Shown piece by piece: positions 8,012 to 15,888 of a stretch of 51,990 nucleotides of DNA. The number at the start of each line of letters is the position of its first letter. Positions within the stretch are counted from its first letter, which is position 1. Below the pieces are notes generated by a model. It was not told where the DNA came from, searched no databases, and saw only the letters and a list, made by a program, of their open reading frames with translations. Source of the stretch: Actinomyces succiniciruminis (GTDB lineage Bacteria > Actinomycetota > Actinomycetes > Actinomycetales > Actinomycetaceae); NCBI RefSeq assembly GCF_900002405.1, contig NZ_LK995510.1, positions 67,343-119,332 on the forward strand, given 5' to 3'. A program made the position numbers and the translations under genes.

Positions 8012-8998
8012 ATGAGTGCTCTGCACGCTCCGGGCGGGCTCGCGCACGCCTGGCGGTTCGAGGCCACCGGCTGCCGGTGGACCGTCCACACCCGCTCCCC
8101 CCTGCCCGCCGCACTGCGTCGACAGATCACGGCGCGCATCGACGCCTTCGAGGACATCTGGTCCCGCTTTCGGCCGGGGTCGTTGGTGCGTCGGGCCGCC
8201 GCCGGGCGGCTCGCGCCGGAGCCCGACGGCGCGGTCGCGCTCGCACTGCCGACCGGCTCGACGCCCCTGCTGGACCTGTACGACCGGCTGCATGCGGCCA
8301 CCGGCGGGCGCATCGACCCGTTGGCCGGCGCGGACCTGGTGGAGCTCGGTTACGACGCCGACTACAGCTTCGTGGTGCGCGACGGCGCCGCTCACCGACT
8401 CGGTGCCATCCATGGGCGTCCGACCTGGGCGGCCTGGGCTCGCCGCGACGGCGATCAGCTGCTGCTGCGCCGGCCGGCCCTGGTCGACGTCGGTGCCGCC
8501 GGCAAGGGATTCCTGGCCGACCTGCTGGCCGCCTGGCTGCGCGCGGCCGACCATGAGGAGTATGTGATCGACGCCAGCGGCGACCTGCTGGTGCGCTGCC
8601 AGCAGCCGGTGCGCATCGGCCTGGAGCGGCCCGCGAGCGCGGGCGACGACCCGGACGGCACGGTAGTAGGCGTCGTGGAGTTGACCGCCGGGGCGGTATG
8701 CGCCTCGGGCGTCTCCCGCCGCGCCTGGGGGCCGGGACTGCACCACATCCTGGACGCACACACCGGCCTGCCCGTGACGGGGACGAGCGCCGTCGTCGCC
8801 GCCTGGGCGGTGGCGGACCACTGCGCCGTCGCCGACGGGCTGGCCACGGCGCTGTTCGTGGCCGACCCGGCCCGGCTGGCCGCCGCGGGGTTCGACTACG
8901 ACTTCGCCCTGCTGCGTGCAGACGGCTCGGCGGCCACCTCACGCACCTGGCGCGACCTGCCCGCCGAACTCTTCACCGCCCCTCGCCGAGGTCGGTAG
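8012..8998 (+). CDS. apbE: FAD:protein FMN transferase (ApbE family)
   Basis: A 328-aa ApbE-family protein that would transfer FMN from FAD to a Ser/Thr of an exported FMN_bind domain. Family features: DVGAAGKGFLAD (the DxGxxxKG segment), IDASGDLLVR, CASGVSRRAW, and HHILDAHTGLPV (the HxxDPxTG segment), followed by the conserved VADHCAVADGLATALF. The start ATG has GGGGAG six bases upstream. No clear signal peptide is visible, so it may act in the cytoplasm or be exported by another route. Its stop codon lies inside the first unit of a 23-bp repeat. It is divergent from the iron operon, which ends in an FMN-binding lipoprotein, so that protein is the obvious substrate. Symbol given at family level. 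Confidence 0.9.
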   Translation: MSALHAPGGLAHAWRFEATGCRWTVHTRSPLPAALRRQITARIDAFEDIWSRFRPGSLVRRAAAGRLAPEPDGAVALALPTGSTPLLDLYDRLHAATGGRIDPLAGADLVELGYDADYSFVVRDGAAHRLGAIHGRPTWAAWARRDGDQLLLRRPALVDVGAAGKGFLADLLAAWLRAADHEEYVIDASGDLLVRCQQPVRIGLERPASAGDDPDGTVVGVVELTAGAVCASGVSRRAWGPGLHHILDAHTGLPVTGTSAVVAAWAVADHCAVADGLATALFVADPARLAAAGFDYDFALLRADGSAATSRTWRDLPAELFTAPRRGR

Positions 8999-9045
8999 AA
9001 CTTACGCACCGAGATCGGTGGAACTTACGTACCCAGATCGGTCGG
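8985..9045. repeat. 23-bp tandem repeat, 3 units, at a convergent gene junction
   Basis: Units start at 8985, 9008 and 9031 (the last one partial), with consensus CCGAGRTCGGTNGAACTTACG; each contains an imperfect CCGA..TCGG dyad. The first unit supplies the apbE stop codon and the later ones encode the C-terminus and stop of the GntR gene on the other strand. A second array of the same unit is at 51092-51160, so this is an interspersed repeat family. Confidence 0.85.
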
Positions 9046-9408
9046 CGGTCGAGGATCACGCCGCAGGCAGTCCTGCACGGCCGCCACAATCTGCTCGTCG
9101 GTGAGCCCGAGCCCCCGCATCCCGGCGACGCAGTACGCCGCGAACTCGGCCGCACTGCGCCCGCCCACGGCAGCTGGCGGCGCAACGATCGTGCCGGTGC
9201 GCCGGTTGGTACGGACCAGGCCGGCCTGTTCGAGTTCTCGGTATGCCCGGGCAACCGTCCCCGGAGCGACCCCGAGGTCCGCTGCGAGCCGACGTACCGA
9301 GGGCAGCCTCGTCCCGACGTCGAGATCCCCCGCGACGATCTGCGCCCTCAACTGGTCCCGGATCTGCTCGAAGGGGGGCGTCCGACCGGAGACGTCGACC
9401 GTCAGCAC
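9025..9408 (-). CDS. GntR-family transcriptional regulator, YtrA subgroup
   Basis: A 127-aa regulator with an N-terminal GntR winged helix (about 10-75; PPFEQIRDQLRAQI, LPSVRRLAADLGVAPGTVARAYRELE) and only a short helical C-terminal tail, the layout of the YtrA subgroup, which usually controls its own operon with transporter or membrane genes. The GTG start at 9408 has AGGAGGG six bases upstream and overlaps the end of the membrane-protein gene by 7 nt, so the two are co-translated. The last residues (PPTDLGT) are encoded by the 23-bp repeat, so the natural C-terminus may have been replaced. It probably binds the dyads at 10363-10394. Confidence 0.9.
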   Translation of the reverse strand: MLTVDVSGRTPPFEQIRDQLRAQIVAGDLDVGTRLPSVRRLAADLGVAPGTVARAYRELEQAGLVRTNRRTGTIVAPPAAVGGRSAAEFAAYCVAGMRGLGLTDEQIVAAVQDCLRRDPRPPTDLGT

Positions 9409-10346
9409 GCCCGGCCCTCCTGCGCATGCACCGAGAGGTCATGGTCGCGCCACAGCCCCAGGGAGGGGTTGCGCACCCGCCGTCCGCGCTGCCACGGCAC
9501 GAGAATCGCCGCCCAGCAGGCGAGCCCCACAAGAAGGGCGGCCAACCCCAGGAATGCGGTCAGCTCCATGCCCCGGGCACGCACCTCCGGGGCGATCAGC
9601 CACGTGGCAGAGGTCCCGAGAATGACCAGGGTCGCCAGGAGCCCGGTGCCAACAACCACGTCGAGCACTCCCCTAACGGCGCCCGAGCGCAGCGCATCAT
9701 CCCAGGCGAGCTCGAGGTCGCTGTGTGCCCGCTGGGGACGATCAGCAAGGACCACTGCGAGCCGCAGGCAGAGCATCTCCGCGACCCCCACACACGCCCC
9801 CGCGGCGATGACTGCCGCGAGCACCAGCCACCCGCCGTCCGGGCGCAGCGGAGTCATTGCCCACACGCCCAGGGCGGCGATGCAGGCGACAGCGGTGGAC
9901 AGGACCGCAAGGAACGCCGCACGACGGTCCCAGCGGTCGCAGTAATCCCTCCACGTCGTGGCCCGGGTGCGGGCCACCCGGGGTGCGACTGGGAGGGGAT
10001 CGACCACCTCCCGCATCAGGCCGACGATCGCGCCGGTCGCATGCCCAAGAGCAGTGGCCAGGAGCGTGATGAGCGGTACGAGGTGGACGGCGCCGACCGC
10101 CTGGGCCGCCGCCGCCATCGCGACACCCACTGCCCACCCGCCCCAGCCCCAGGCGACGGCGGTATGGGACCGCAGATGCAGGCGCGAGAGCACCTGCTGT
10201 CGAAGGTCGGGCGGCAGCACGAGCCCCTGTCCGTCGAGGTACTCCTCGGTGTGTTGATCCCGGCCGGGGCCGTCCCGGAGTGCGCTCGCGGCGGGCAGCT
10301 GGAATACGACGGCGGCGATGAGCACCCAAACGACGAATGTCGACAT
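9402..10346 (-). CDS. Multipass membrane protein of unknown function in a YtrA-type operon
   Basis: A 314-aa protein with an N-terminal transmembrane segment (about 2-20), a soluble stretch rich in charged residues, then roughly six further hydrophobic segments in pairs (about 65-110, 145-195, 225-285), ending in a charged tail. No family was recognised; no catalytic motif stands out. The ATG at 10346 is chosen because GGAGG lies five bases upstream; an in-frame ATG ten codons earlier lacks such a site and would sit among the operator repeats. It is cotranscribed with a YtrA-type GntR regulator, a setting typical for membrane or ABC export functions tied to envelope stress, but no ATPase gene accompanies it. 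Confidence 0.8.
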   Translation of the reverse strand: MSTFVVWVLIAAVVFQLPAASALRDGPGRDQHTEEYLDGQGLVLPPDLRQQVLSRLHLRSHTAVAWGWGGWAVGVAMAAAAQAVGAVHLVPLITLLATALGHATGAIVGLMREVVDPLPVAPRVARTRATTWRDYCDRWDRRAAFLAVLSTAVACIAALGVWAMTPLRPDGGWLVLAAVIAAGACVGVAEMLCLRLAVVLADRPQRAHSDLELAWDDALRSGAVRGVLDVVVGTGLLATLVILGTSATWLIAPEVRARGMELTAFLGLAALLVGLACWAAILVPWQRGRRVRNPSLGLWRDHDLSVHAQEGRAC

Positions 10347-10362
10347 CTCGACCTCCCACTCG

Positions 10363-10406
10363 GTGTACCAACACACTCAGTGTATCAGTACACTCGAGAC
10401 GGTCAA
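10363..10406 (-). promoter_or_regulatory. Promoter with overlapping palindromic operators for the YtrA-type operon
   Basis: On the minus strand TTGACC (10401-10406) and TACACT (10379-10384) are separated by 16 bp, a good -35/-10 pair. The -10 lies in a perfect dyad AGTGTA-tcag-TACACT (10379-10394); further dyads ACAC-tca-GTGT (10373-10383) and GTGT-acca-ACAC (10363-10374) adjoin it. The GTGTAC/ACAC character suits a YtrA-type GntR operator, so autorepression is likely. Confidence 0.65.
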
Positions 10407-10496
10407 CTCCCGCGGGTCCGCCCAGCGACTCCGAGTCGCTCACGATGCGCACCCTCAAGGCATCACTATTCGTGATCGCGAAACGGTGCAGGCGAC

Positions 10497-12158
10497 CTAC
10501 CTCGCCCCATGCGCCCCGGGACGGAGCGTCGGCATACCAATGGCCACGGGCGCCGCATCCGGCTCGGGCGCAGTGTGCGCCTCACGGCGGCGCCGCTCCC
10601 AGGCGTCCCCAGCCCGGGTACGCCGCACCTCGAACAGGGCGGGGCCGCCGTCCAGCCAGATGCGGTCCCCGGCGCCTCGGCCCGCACCGTCCACGGCCGC
10701 CCCGTCGGGCACAGTACCGCAGCGGGCGGAGTCGGCAATGAGGTTGTGGGGGGCGCCGTGAGTGACGCGGACGGTGAGCATGTCGCCGGGCCGCGGGGCG
10801 CCGCCGGCGTAGTCGTCCGCAGCCAGTCCGGCCGGCAGGGCGGCGTGCACCAGGCGGTTGTCGTCGGCGCGTCCGGAGACGCGCGCCGTGGCCTGGTCGC
10901 GGCGCCCCTCCCCCTCGGCCACAAGGATCTCGACGACGCGGCCCTCCTGGCGCTCGTTCTCCTCCTGGGTGATGCAGCGCACCAGTTCGTCCAGACGGGC
11001 GTAGCGCTCCTTGACCACCTCGATCGGCACCTGGTCGGGCATGCCTGCGGCCGGGGTGCCCGGACGTGGAGAGAACTCGAAGGTGAAGGCGGAGGCGAAA
11101 CGGGCCTGCTCCACGACGTCGAGGGTCGCTTGGAAGTCCGCCTCGGTCTCGCCGGGGAAGCCGACGATCAGGTCGGTGGTGATGGCCGCCTCGGGCATCC
11201 GCTCGCGCACGCGCTCGAGAATGTTCAAGAACCGCTTGGTGCGGTAGGAGCGGCGCATGGCCCGCAGGATCCGATCCGAGCCGGACTGCAACGGCATGTG
11301 CAGGCTGGGCATGACCGTCGGCGTGTCGGCCATGGCGTCGATGACGTCATCGGTGAAGGCAGCCGGGTGCGGGCTGGTGAAACGCACCCGCTCAATGCCC
11401 TCCACGCTCCCGGCTGCGCGCAACAGGCCGGCGAAGGCGCCGCGTTCACCGAAGCCGACGCCGTAGGAGTTGACGTTCTGACCCAGCAGGGTGACCTCGA
11501 TGGCCCCCTGGGCGGCGACGGCCTCCACCTCCGCCAGCACGTCCCCGGGGCGCCGGTCGCGCTGCTTGCCGCGCAGGGAGGGCACGATGCAGAAGGTGCA
11601 GGTGTTGTTGCAGCCCACCGCGATGGACACCCAGGCGGCGTAGGGCGACTCGCGCCGGGTCGGCAGAGTGGAGGGGAAGACCTTCAGGGACTCCTCGATC
11701 TCCACGGCCGCCTCGGCGTTGTGGCGGGCGCGGTCCAGCAGCGCGGGCAGCACGTCAATGTTGTGGGTGCCGAAGACGACGTCGACCCACGGGGCCTTCT
11801 CGACGATCCCCTCCCCCATCTGCTGGGCCAGGCAGCCTGCGACGGCGATCTGCATGCCGGGGCGCTCCCGCTTGACGGCGGCGAGCTGCCCGAGGTTGCC
11901 GAACAGGCGGGTGGCGGCGTTCTCCCGCACGGAGCAGGTGTTAATGATCACCACGTCCGCACCGCCGTCACCGGCCGCGGTAGCACGCGCCGCCACCTCG
12001 GGCACGTCCTCGGCGCGGCGATATCCGGCCTGTTCCAGCAGGCCGGCCATGTGCTCGGAGTCGTGGACATTCATCTGGCAGCCGAGCGTGCGCACGTGGT
12101 AGGTGCGCAGGTCGTCGCCGGCGCGGGCGGCGGTGGCGGGAACATCAAGCATGGTCAT
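10497..12158 (-). CDS. miaB: tRNA-2-methylthio-N6-dimethylallyladenosine synthase MiaB
   Basis: A 553-aa radical-SAM methylthiotransferase that adds methylthio to i6A37 of tRNAs. The N-terminal UPF0004 domain begins [14 protein letters not shown] with further Cys residues in NTCSVRENA and AVAGCLAQQ; the radical-SAM motif is CNNTCTFC near residue 160; a TRAM-like domain follows (about 395-475, ending [18 protein letters not shown]). A C-terminal extension of about 70 residues after TRAM is Pro/Ala/Arg-rich. The ATG at 12158 is chosen because TAGACT lies seven bases upstream with no Shine-Dalgarno, suggesting a leaderless mRNA; the ATG two codons downstream is an alternative. miaB near recA/recX is usual in actinobacteria, although here gluABCD and ndh intervene. 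Confidence 0.95.
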   Translation of the reverse strand: MTMLDVPATAARAGDDLRTYHVRTLGCQMNVHDSEHMAGLLEQAGYRRAEDVPEVAARATAAGDGGADVVIINTCSVRENAATRLFGNLGQLAAVKRERPGMQIAVAGCLAQQMGEGIVEKAPWVDVVFGTHNIDVLPALLDRARHNAEAAVEIEESLKVFPSTLPTRRESPYAAWVSIAVGCNNTCTFCIVPSLRGKQRDRRPGDVLAEVEAVAAQGAIEVTLLGQNVNSYGVGFGERGAFAGLLRAAGSVEGIERVRFTSPHPAAFTDDVIDAMADTPTVMPSLHMPLQSGSDRILRAMRRSYRTKRFLNILERVRERMPEAAITTDLIVGFPGETEADFQATLDVVEQARFASAFTFEFSPRPGTPAAGMPDQVPIEVVKERYARLDELVRCITQEENERQEGRVVEILVAEGEGRRDQATARVSGRADDNRLVHAALPAGLAADDYAGGAPRPGDMLTVRVTHGAPHNLIADSARCGTVPDGAAVDGAGRGAGDRIWLDGGPALFEVRRTRAGDAWERRRREAHTAPEPDAAPVAIGMPTLRPGAHGAR

Positions 12159-12165
12159 CGTGCGC

Positions 12166-12171
12166 AGTCTA
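12166..12171 (-). promoter_or_regulatory. Leaderless-type -10 box of miaB
   Basis: TAGACT on the minus strand ends seven bases before the miaB ATG, and no ribosome-binding site is present, so transcription would begin at or next to the start codon. Confidence 0.5.
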
Positions 12172-12240
12172 GAAGCCGCGGCGCCCACCGCAGAACCAGG
12201 CCGCCCCGGGCCTGCACCTCGGGCCCCAGCCGTGAGATTT

Positions 12241-12278
12241 GTAACACCATCGCTCAGTGCCTGTTACAGGTTGGAAAC
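12241..12278 (+). promoter_or_regulatory. GlnR-type nitrogen box upstream of gluA
   Basis: The segment has the geometry GTnAC-n6-GaAAC-n6-GTnAC-n6-GAAAC known for actinobacterial GlnR: GTAAC (12241-12245), GCTCA (12252-12256, a poor b-site), GTTAC (12263-12267) and GAAAC (12274-12278), all with exact 6-bp spacers. TGTAACA/TGTTACA also forms a dyad with 15-bp spacing. It lies 37-74 bp before the gluA start, fitting an activator site. Confidence 0.6.
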
Positions 12279-12314
12279 GTGGCCGGACCATTCCCGACAC
12301 GGTCGCGGTATGTC

Positions 12315-13157
12315 ATGAGCCGCATGAGCACCTCCCCGTCGCCCGCGCCCAACCGCCCCGCCGACGCCGGCCCCGCCGACGCACTCATCACGGATGCCGC
12401 GCCGACCGCCGCGGGCGGGAACGACGTGCTCGTGGAACTCGTCGGCGTCAACAAGCACTTCGGCGACCTGCACGTGCTCAAGGACATCAACCTGTCGGTC
12501 ACCCGGCAGGAGGTCGTGGTGGTGCTCGGCCCCTCCGGCTCCGGCAAGTCGACCCTGTGCCGCGCCATCAACCGGCTGGAGTCGATCGATTCCGGCACCA
12601 TCCGCATCGACGGCCAGGAACTGCCGCAGGAGGGCAAGGAACTCGCCCGGCTGCGCGCCGAGGTCGGCATGGTCTTCCAGTCCTTCAACCTGTTCGCCAA
12701 CAAGACGATCCTGGACAACGTCACGCTGGGTCCCATCAAGGTGCGGGGCGCCTCCAAGCCGGAGGCCGAGGCGGAGGCGCACCGACTATTGCAGCGCGTG
12801 GGGGTGGACTCCCAGGCGAACAAGTTCCCGGCGCAGCTCTCCGGCGGGCAGCAGCAGCGCGTCGCCATCGCGCGCGCCCTGGCGATGCGCCCCAAGGTGA
12901 TGCTCTTCGATGAGCCCACCTCCGCCCTGGACCCGGAGATGGTCAAGGAGGTCCTCGACGTCATGGCGGAGCTGGCCGCGGAGGGCATGACCATGATCAT
13001 CGTCACCCACGAGATGGGTTTCGCCCGCCAGGCCGCCGACCGGGTGGTCTTCATGGCCGACGGCGCCATCGTCGAGGAGGCCGCCCCCGACGAGTTCTTC
13101 ACCAGCCCGCGCACCGAGCGCGCCCAGGACTTCCTGTCCAAACTGATCACGCACTGA
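12315..13157 (+). CDS. gluA: Glutamate-type ABC importer ATPase GluA
   Basis: A 280-aa polar-amino-acid ABC ATPase. After a disordered N-terminal stretch of about 35 residues, the nucleotide-binding domain runs from VELVGVNKHFG: Walker A GPSGSGKST, Q-loop VFQSFNLF, signature LSGGQQQR, Walker B VMLFDEPTSALDP and the switch His in IVTHEMGFA. MVFQSFNLFANKT is typical for glutamate/glutamine importers. The ATG at 12315 was chosen as the first sensible start after the promoter region; an ATG at 12324 is also possible and there is no clear ribosome-binding site. First gene of gluABCD, behind a GlnR-type box. Substrate (glutamate, possibly glutamine or aspartate) is inferred from family and gene order. 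Confidence 0.92.
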   Translation: MSRMSTSPSPAPNRPADAGPADALITDAAPTAAGGNDVLVELVGVNKHFGDLHVLKDINLSVTRQEVVVVLGPSGSGKSTLCRAINRLESIDSGTIRIDGQELPQEGKELARLRAEVGMVFQSFNLFANKTILDNVTLGPIKVRGASKPEAEAEAHRLLQRVGVDSQANKFPAQLSGGQQQRVAIARALAMRPKVMLFDEPTSALDPEMVKEVLDVMAELAAEGMTMIIVTHEMGFARQAADRVVFMADGAIVEEAAPDEFFTSPRTERAQDFLSKLITH

Positions 13158-13206
13158 AGTCCCGCATCCGCTCAGCACTAGCACCGCCCACCGATAGGAG
13201 GTCGGC

Positions 13207-14112
13207 ATGCTCCCCCTCAACCACTCACGCCGCCGCAGCCCGCGCGATGTGCCCGCACGGCGGCACCCCCGCTCCCGGCCGGCGCGCCGCACCCGGGCCC
13301 TGCTCGCCGTCCTCCTGGGACTGACCCTGGGCGTCACGGGACTGGCTGCCTGCTCCGGCGACGACACCCCCGCGCATTCCATCCGCATCGGCATCAAGTA
13401 CGACCAGCCCGGTATGGGCCTCAAGGACGGCTCGGAGTACACCGGCTTCGACGTCGACATGGGCCGGGCCATCGCCGCCAAACTGGGCTATCAGGAGGAT
13501 GAGATCGTATGGGTGGAGGCCGTCTCCGCCCAGCGAGAGACCATGCTGCGCAACGGGCAGGTGGACATGGTCATCGGCACCTACTCGATCACGGATGCGC
13601 GCCGGGAGAAGATCACCTTCGCCGGCCCCTACTTCATCGCCGGGCAGGACCTGCTGGTGCGCTCCGACTCGGACATCTCCGGTCCCGATGACATGGATGG
13701 CCACATCCTGTGCTCGGTGGAGGGCTCCACCTCCGCCCAGACGATCCGCGACAACTACTCCACGGGCACCCTCCAGCTGTTCCCCGTACGCTCCTACTCC
13801 CAGTGCGTGGAGTTCCTGGCCGCCGGCACCGTCGACGCCGTGACCACCGACAACATCATCCTGGCCGGATTCGCCGCCCAAGACAATTACGCGGGCAAGG
13901 TGCAGGTGGTCGGCAACGCCTTCTCCGAGGAGCACTACGGCGTCGGCCTGCCCCAGGGGAACCCCGACCGCTGCCTGGCCGTCAACCAGGCGATCACCGA
14001 CATCATCGCCGAGGGCACCTGGAGCCGGCTGCTACAGGACAACGTCGGCACCGCCTTCGACCCCGACGCCACCCTCAACCCGCCAACGGTCGACGACTCG
14101 CTGTGCGAGTAG
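13207..14112 (+). CDS. gluB: Glutamate-type substrate-binding lipoprotein GluB
   Basis: A 301-aa family-3 solute-binding lipoprotein. The N-terminus is long and very basic (about 30 residues) before the hydrophobic segment and lipobox LAAC (Cys49). The binding domain follows: IRIGIKYDQPGMG, the family signature GFDVDMGRAIAAKLGY, EAVSAQRETML, VDMVIGTYSITDARREKITFAGPY, and VDAVTTDNIILAGFA. AGGAGG lies six bases before the ATG. It captures amino acid outside the cell and delivers it to GluC/GluD. The last residues DDSLCE include a terminal Cys-Glu that could form a disulfide with Cys residues in the second lobe. Confidence 0.93.
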   Translation: MLPLNHSRRRSPRDVPARRHPRSRPARRTRALLAVLLGLTLGVTGLAACSGDDTPAHSIRIGIKYDQPGMGLKDGSEYTGFDVDMGRAIAAKLGYQEDEIVWVEAVSAQRETMLRNGQVDMVIGTYSITDARREKITFAGPYFIAGQDLLVRSDSDISGPDDMDGHILCSVEGSTSAQTIRDNYSTGTLQLFPVRSYSQCVEFLAAGTVDAVTTDNIILAGFAAQDNYAGKVQVVGNAFSEEHYGVGLPQGNPDRCLAVNQAITDIIAEGTWSRLLQDNVGTAFDPDATLNPPTVDDSLCE

Positions 14113-14148
14113 GCGGCCCGGAATCGGCAGGAAGGAAAGGAAGAGCCA

Positions 14149-14829
14149 TTGGGTGAGCTGCTATCCCAGTACGACGTCCTCGGCGCGTTCCTCGTAAACA
14201 TTGAGCTGACTTTCTTCTCCGCGATCGGCGCCGCCCTGCTCGGCACCATCCTGATGATCATGCGGGTATGCCCGATGGGCTCGCTGCGCGGCTTCGCCGC
14301 GGCCTTCACCAACATCGTCATGAACATCCCGCTGACCCTGATCATCCTGGCCTGCTCGCTGGGGGTGTACGGGCAGCTCGGCATCGTCGTCTCGGGCCGC
14401 TGGGGCGACCAGTGGCTGGCCCGCAACTCCTTCTGGCTTACGGTCATCGGGCTGAGCGTGTACACCGCCACCTTCGTGTGCGAGGCGCTGCGCTCGGGGC
14501 TGAACACCGTCCCACCCGGGCAGGCGGAGGCCGCCCGTGCGATCGGTCTTGGCTTCGGGCAGACCATGGGGTCGATCATCCTGCCGCAGACCCTGCGCGG
14601 GGCGGTGGCGCCGCTGGGCAACACCCTGATCGCGTTGGCCAAGAACACCACGGTCGCCTCGGCCGCGGGCGTGTCCCAGGCGGCCTCGGTGATGTCGGAC
14701 ATGTTCGAGTTCTCCCCGCAGCACCTGCTGGCGATCTTCGCCGTCTTCGCGATCGGCTGGACCATCATCGTCCTGCCGATCGGACTGCTCACAACCTCTC
14801 TGTCCCGGAAGCTGGCGGTGGCCCGATGA
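14149..14829 (+). CDS. gluC: Amino-acid ABC permease GluC
   Basis: A 226-aa HisMQ-type permease with about five transmembrane helices and the EAA loop EAARAIGLGFGQTMGSIILP, which contacts the ATPase. Start is a TTG at 14149 (LGELLSQYDVLGAFLVNIELT) with AAAGGAAG upstream; no ATG gives a complete first helix. The gene overlaps gluD by four bases (ATGA), so the two permease subunits are coupled. LNTVPPGQAEAARAIG is the classic pattern for this family. Confidence 0.93.
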   Translation: MGELLSQYDVLGAFLVNIELTFFSAIGAALLGTILMIMRVCPMGSLRGFAAAFTNIVMNIPLTLIILACSLGVYGQLGIVVSGRWGDQWLARNSFWLTVIGLSVYTATFVCEALRSGLNTVPPGQAEAARAIGLGFGQTMGSIILPQTLRGAVAPLGNTLIALAKNTTVASAAGVSQAASVMSDMFEFSPQHLLAIFAVFAIGWTIIVLPIGLLTTSLSRKLAVAR

Positions 14830-15710
14830 ACGACCAGTCCCTCCTGTTCGACCTGCCCGGTCCCCGGGCCCGGCGTCGCGAACGCATCGGCAACGTGATC
14901 GGCATCGTGGTGCTGGTGGCGCTTGGGGCCTGGGTGATCGCCGCCCTGGCCGCCAAGGACCAGTTCACCGCCGCTCGCTGGGCGCCCTTCCTGACCGTCT
15001 CCGCCTGGACCGACTACCTGCTGCCGGGCCTGTGGGCGACGCTGCGGGCCGCCGCCGTGGCGCTGGTGGCCGCCTTCGTCTTCGGGGTGGTCTTCGGGCT
15101 GGGTCGGCTGGCCGACGCCCGCCCGGTGCGCTGGATCAGCACCGTGGTGGTGGAGTTCTTCCGGGCGGTTCCCGTCCTGGTGCTCATGCTGTTCTTCTAC
15201 TTCATGTTCTCCCAGGCGTCCTTCGTGCCGGCCACCTCGGCCGCGTTCTGGGGCGTGGTCACGGCACTGACCCTGTACAACGGGTCGGTGGTGGCCGAGC
15301 TGGTCCGCTCCGGCATTCACTCCCTGCCCTCCGGGCAACGCGAGGCAGCCCTGGCGATTGGGCTCACCCCGGCCCGCTCGCGCCGGCTCATCGAGCTGCC
15401 GCAGGCATTGGTGGCGATGATGCCGGCCATGATCAGTCAGCTGATCGTGGCGCTGAAGGACACGGCCCTGGGATACATCATCACCTACTCCGAGCTGCTG
15501 GCCGCAGGCAGCCTGTTGGGCAGCGCCAAGGCGAACCTGATCCCGTCGCTGATCGTCACGGCCGTCATCTTCGTGGCGCTCAACTTCGGCATGTCCTGGG
15601 CGGCGCAGCGCCTGGCCGACCGGCTCTCCCGCCGCACCAGCGAGCAGATGAGCACAGTCACCGGTATTGCCACCGCCGCGGACGTGGCCGACGTCCCCAC
15701 CCCGGCGTAG
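14826..15710 (+). CDS. gluD: Amino-acid ABC permease GluD
   Basis: A 294-aa HisMQ-type permease: a cytoplasmic basic N-terminus, about six transmembrane helices, the FFRAVPVLVLMLFFY segment conserved in glutamate permeases, and the EAA loop SLPSGQREAALAIGLTPARSRRLIELP. The ATG start overlaps the gluC stop. The tail after the last helix (about 30 residues) is polar and not conserved. GluC and GluD would form the membrane channel of the importer. A 128-bp inverted-repeat element follows 8 bp after the stop codon. Confidence 0.94.
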   Translation: MNDQSLLFDLPGPRARRRERIGNVIGIVVLVALGAWVIAALAAKDQFTAARWAPFLTVSAWTDYLLPGLWATLRAAAVALVAAFVFGVVFGLGRLADARPVRWISTVVVEFFRAVPVLVLMLFFYFMFSQASFVPATSAAFWGVVTALTLYNGSVVAELVRSGIHSLPSGQREAALAIGLTPARSRRLIELPQALVAMMPAMISQLIVALKDTALGYIITYSELLAAGSLLGSAKANLIPSLIVTAVIFVALNFGMSWAAQRLADRLSRRTSEQMSTVTGIATAADVADVPTPA

Positions 15711-15718
15711 GCCCCGAC

Positions 15719-15846
15719 GGAATGTCCGAATTCGGCACGAACCGTGTTGGCCGGGTCAGCAGCTGCGAACAAAACGTTGAAATCATGCGGCTGCCATATC
15801 GGCTCGCGTGGGTATCGGCGGCGTTTCTGCCGGATTTGGACATTCC
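15719..15846. repeat. 128-bp element with imperfect terminal inverted repeats between convergent genes
   Basis: The arms 15719-15736 and 15829-15846 match as inverted repeats at 16 of 18 positions (both begin GGAATGTCC on their own strand), with weaker pairing for about six more bases inward. The 92-bp interior carries no convincing gene. The position between gluD and ndh, which converge, suits a bidirectional terminator, but the size and arms also suit a MITE-like element. Confidence 0.6.
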
Positions 15847-15888
15847 TGACCGCGGACTCAAACGGATTGTCGGGCTGAGCCAGATCCG

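Noticed and set aside
8985-9045. CRISPR array
   Set aside because: The 23-bp units are directly adjacent with no spacers and no cas genes lie near; the same holds for 51092-51160.
10509-12314. An 882-codon frame that seems to fuse a large domain to GluA
   Set aside because: The first 600 codons are antisense to miaB; the ATPase starts naturally at 12315.
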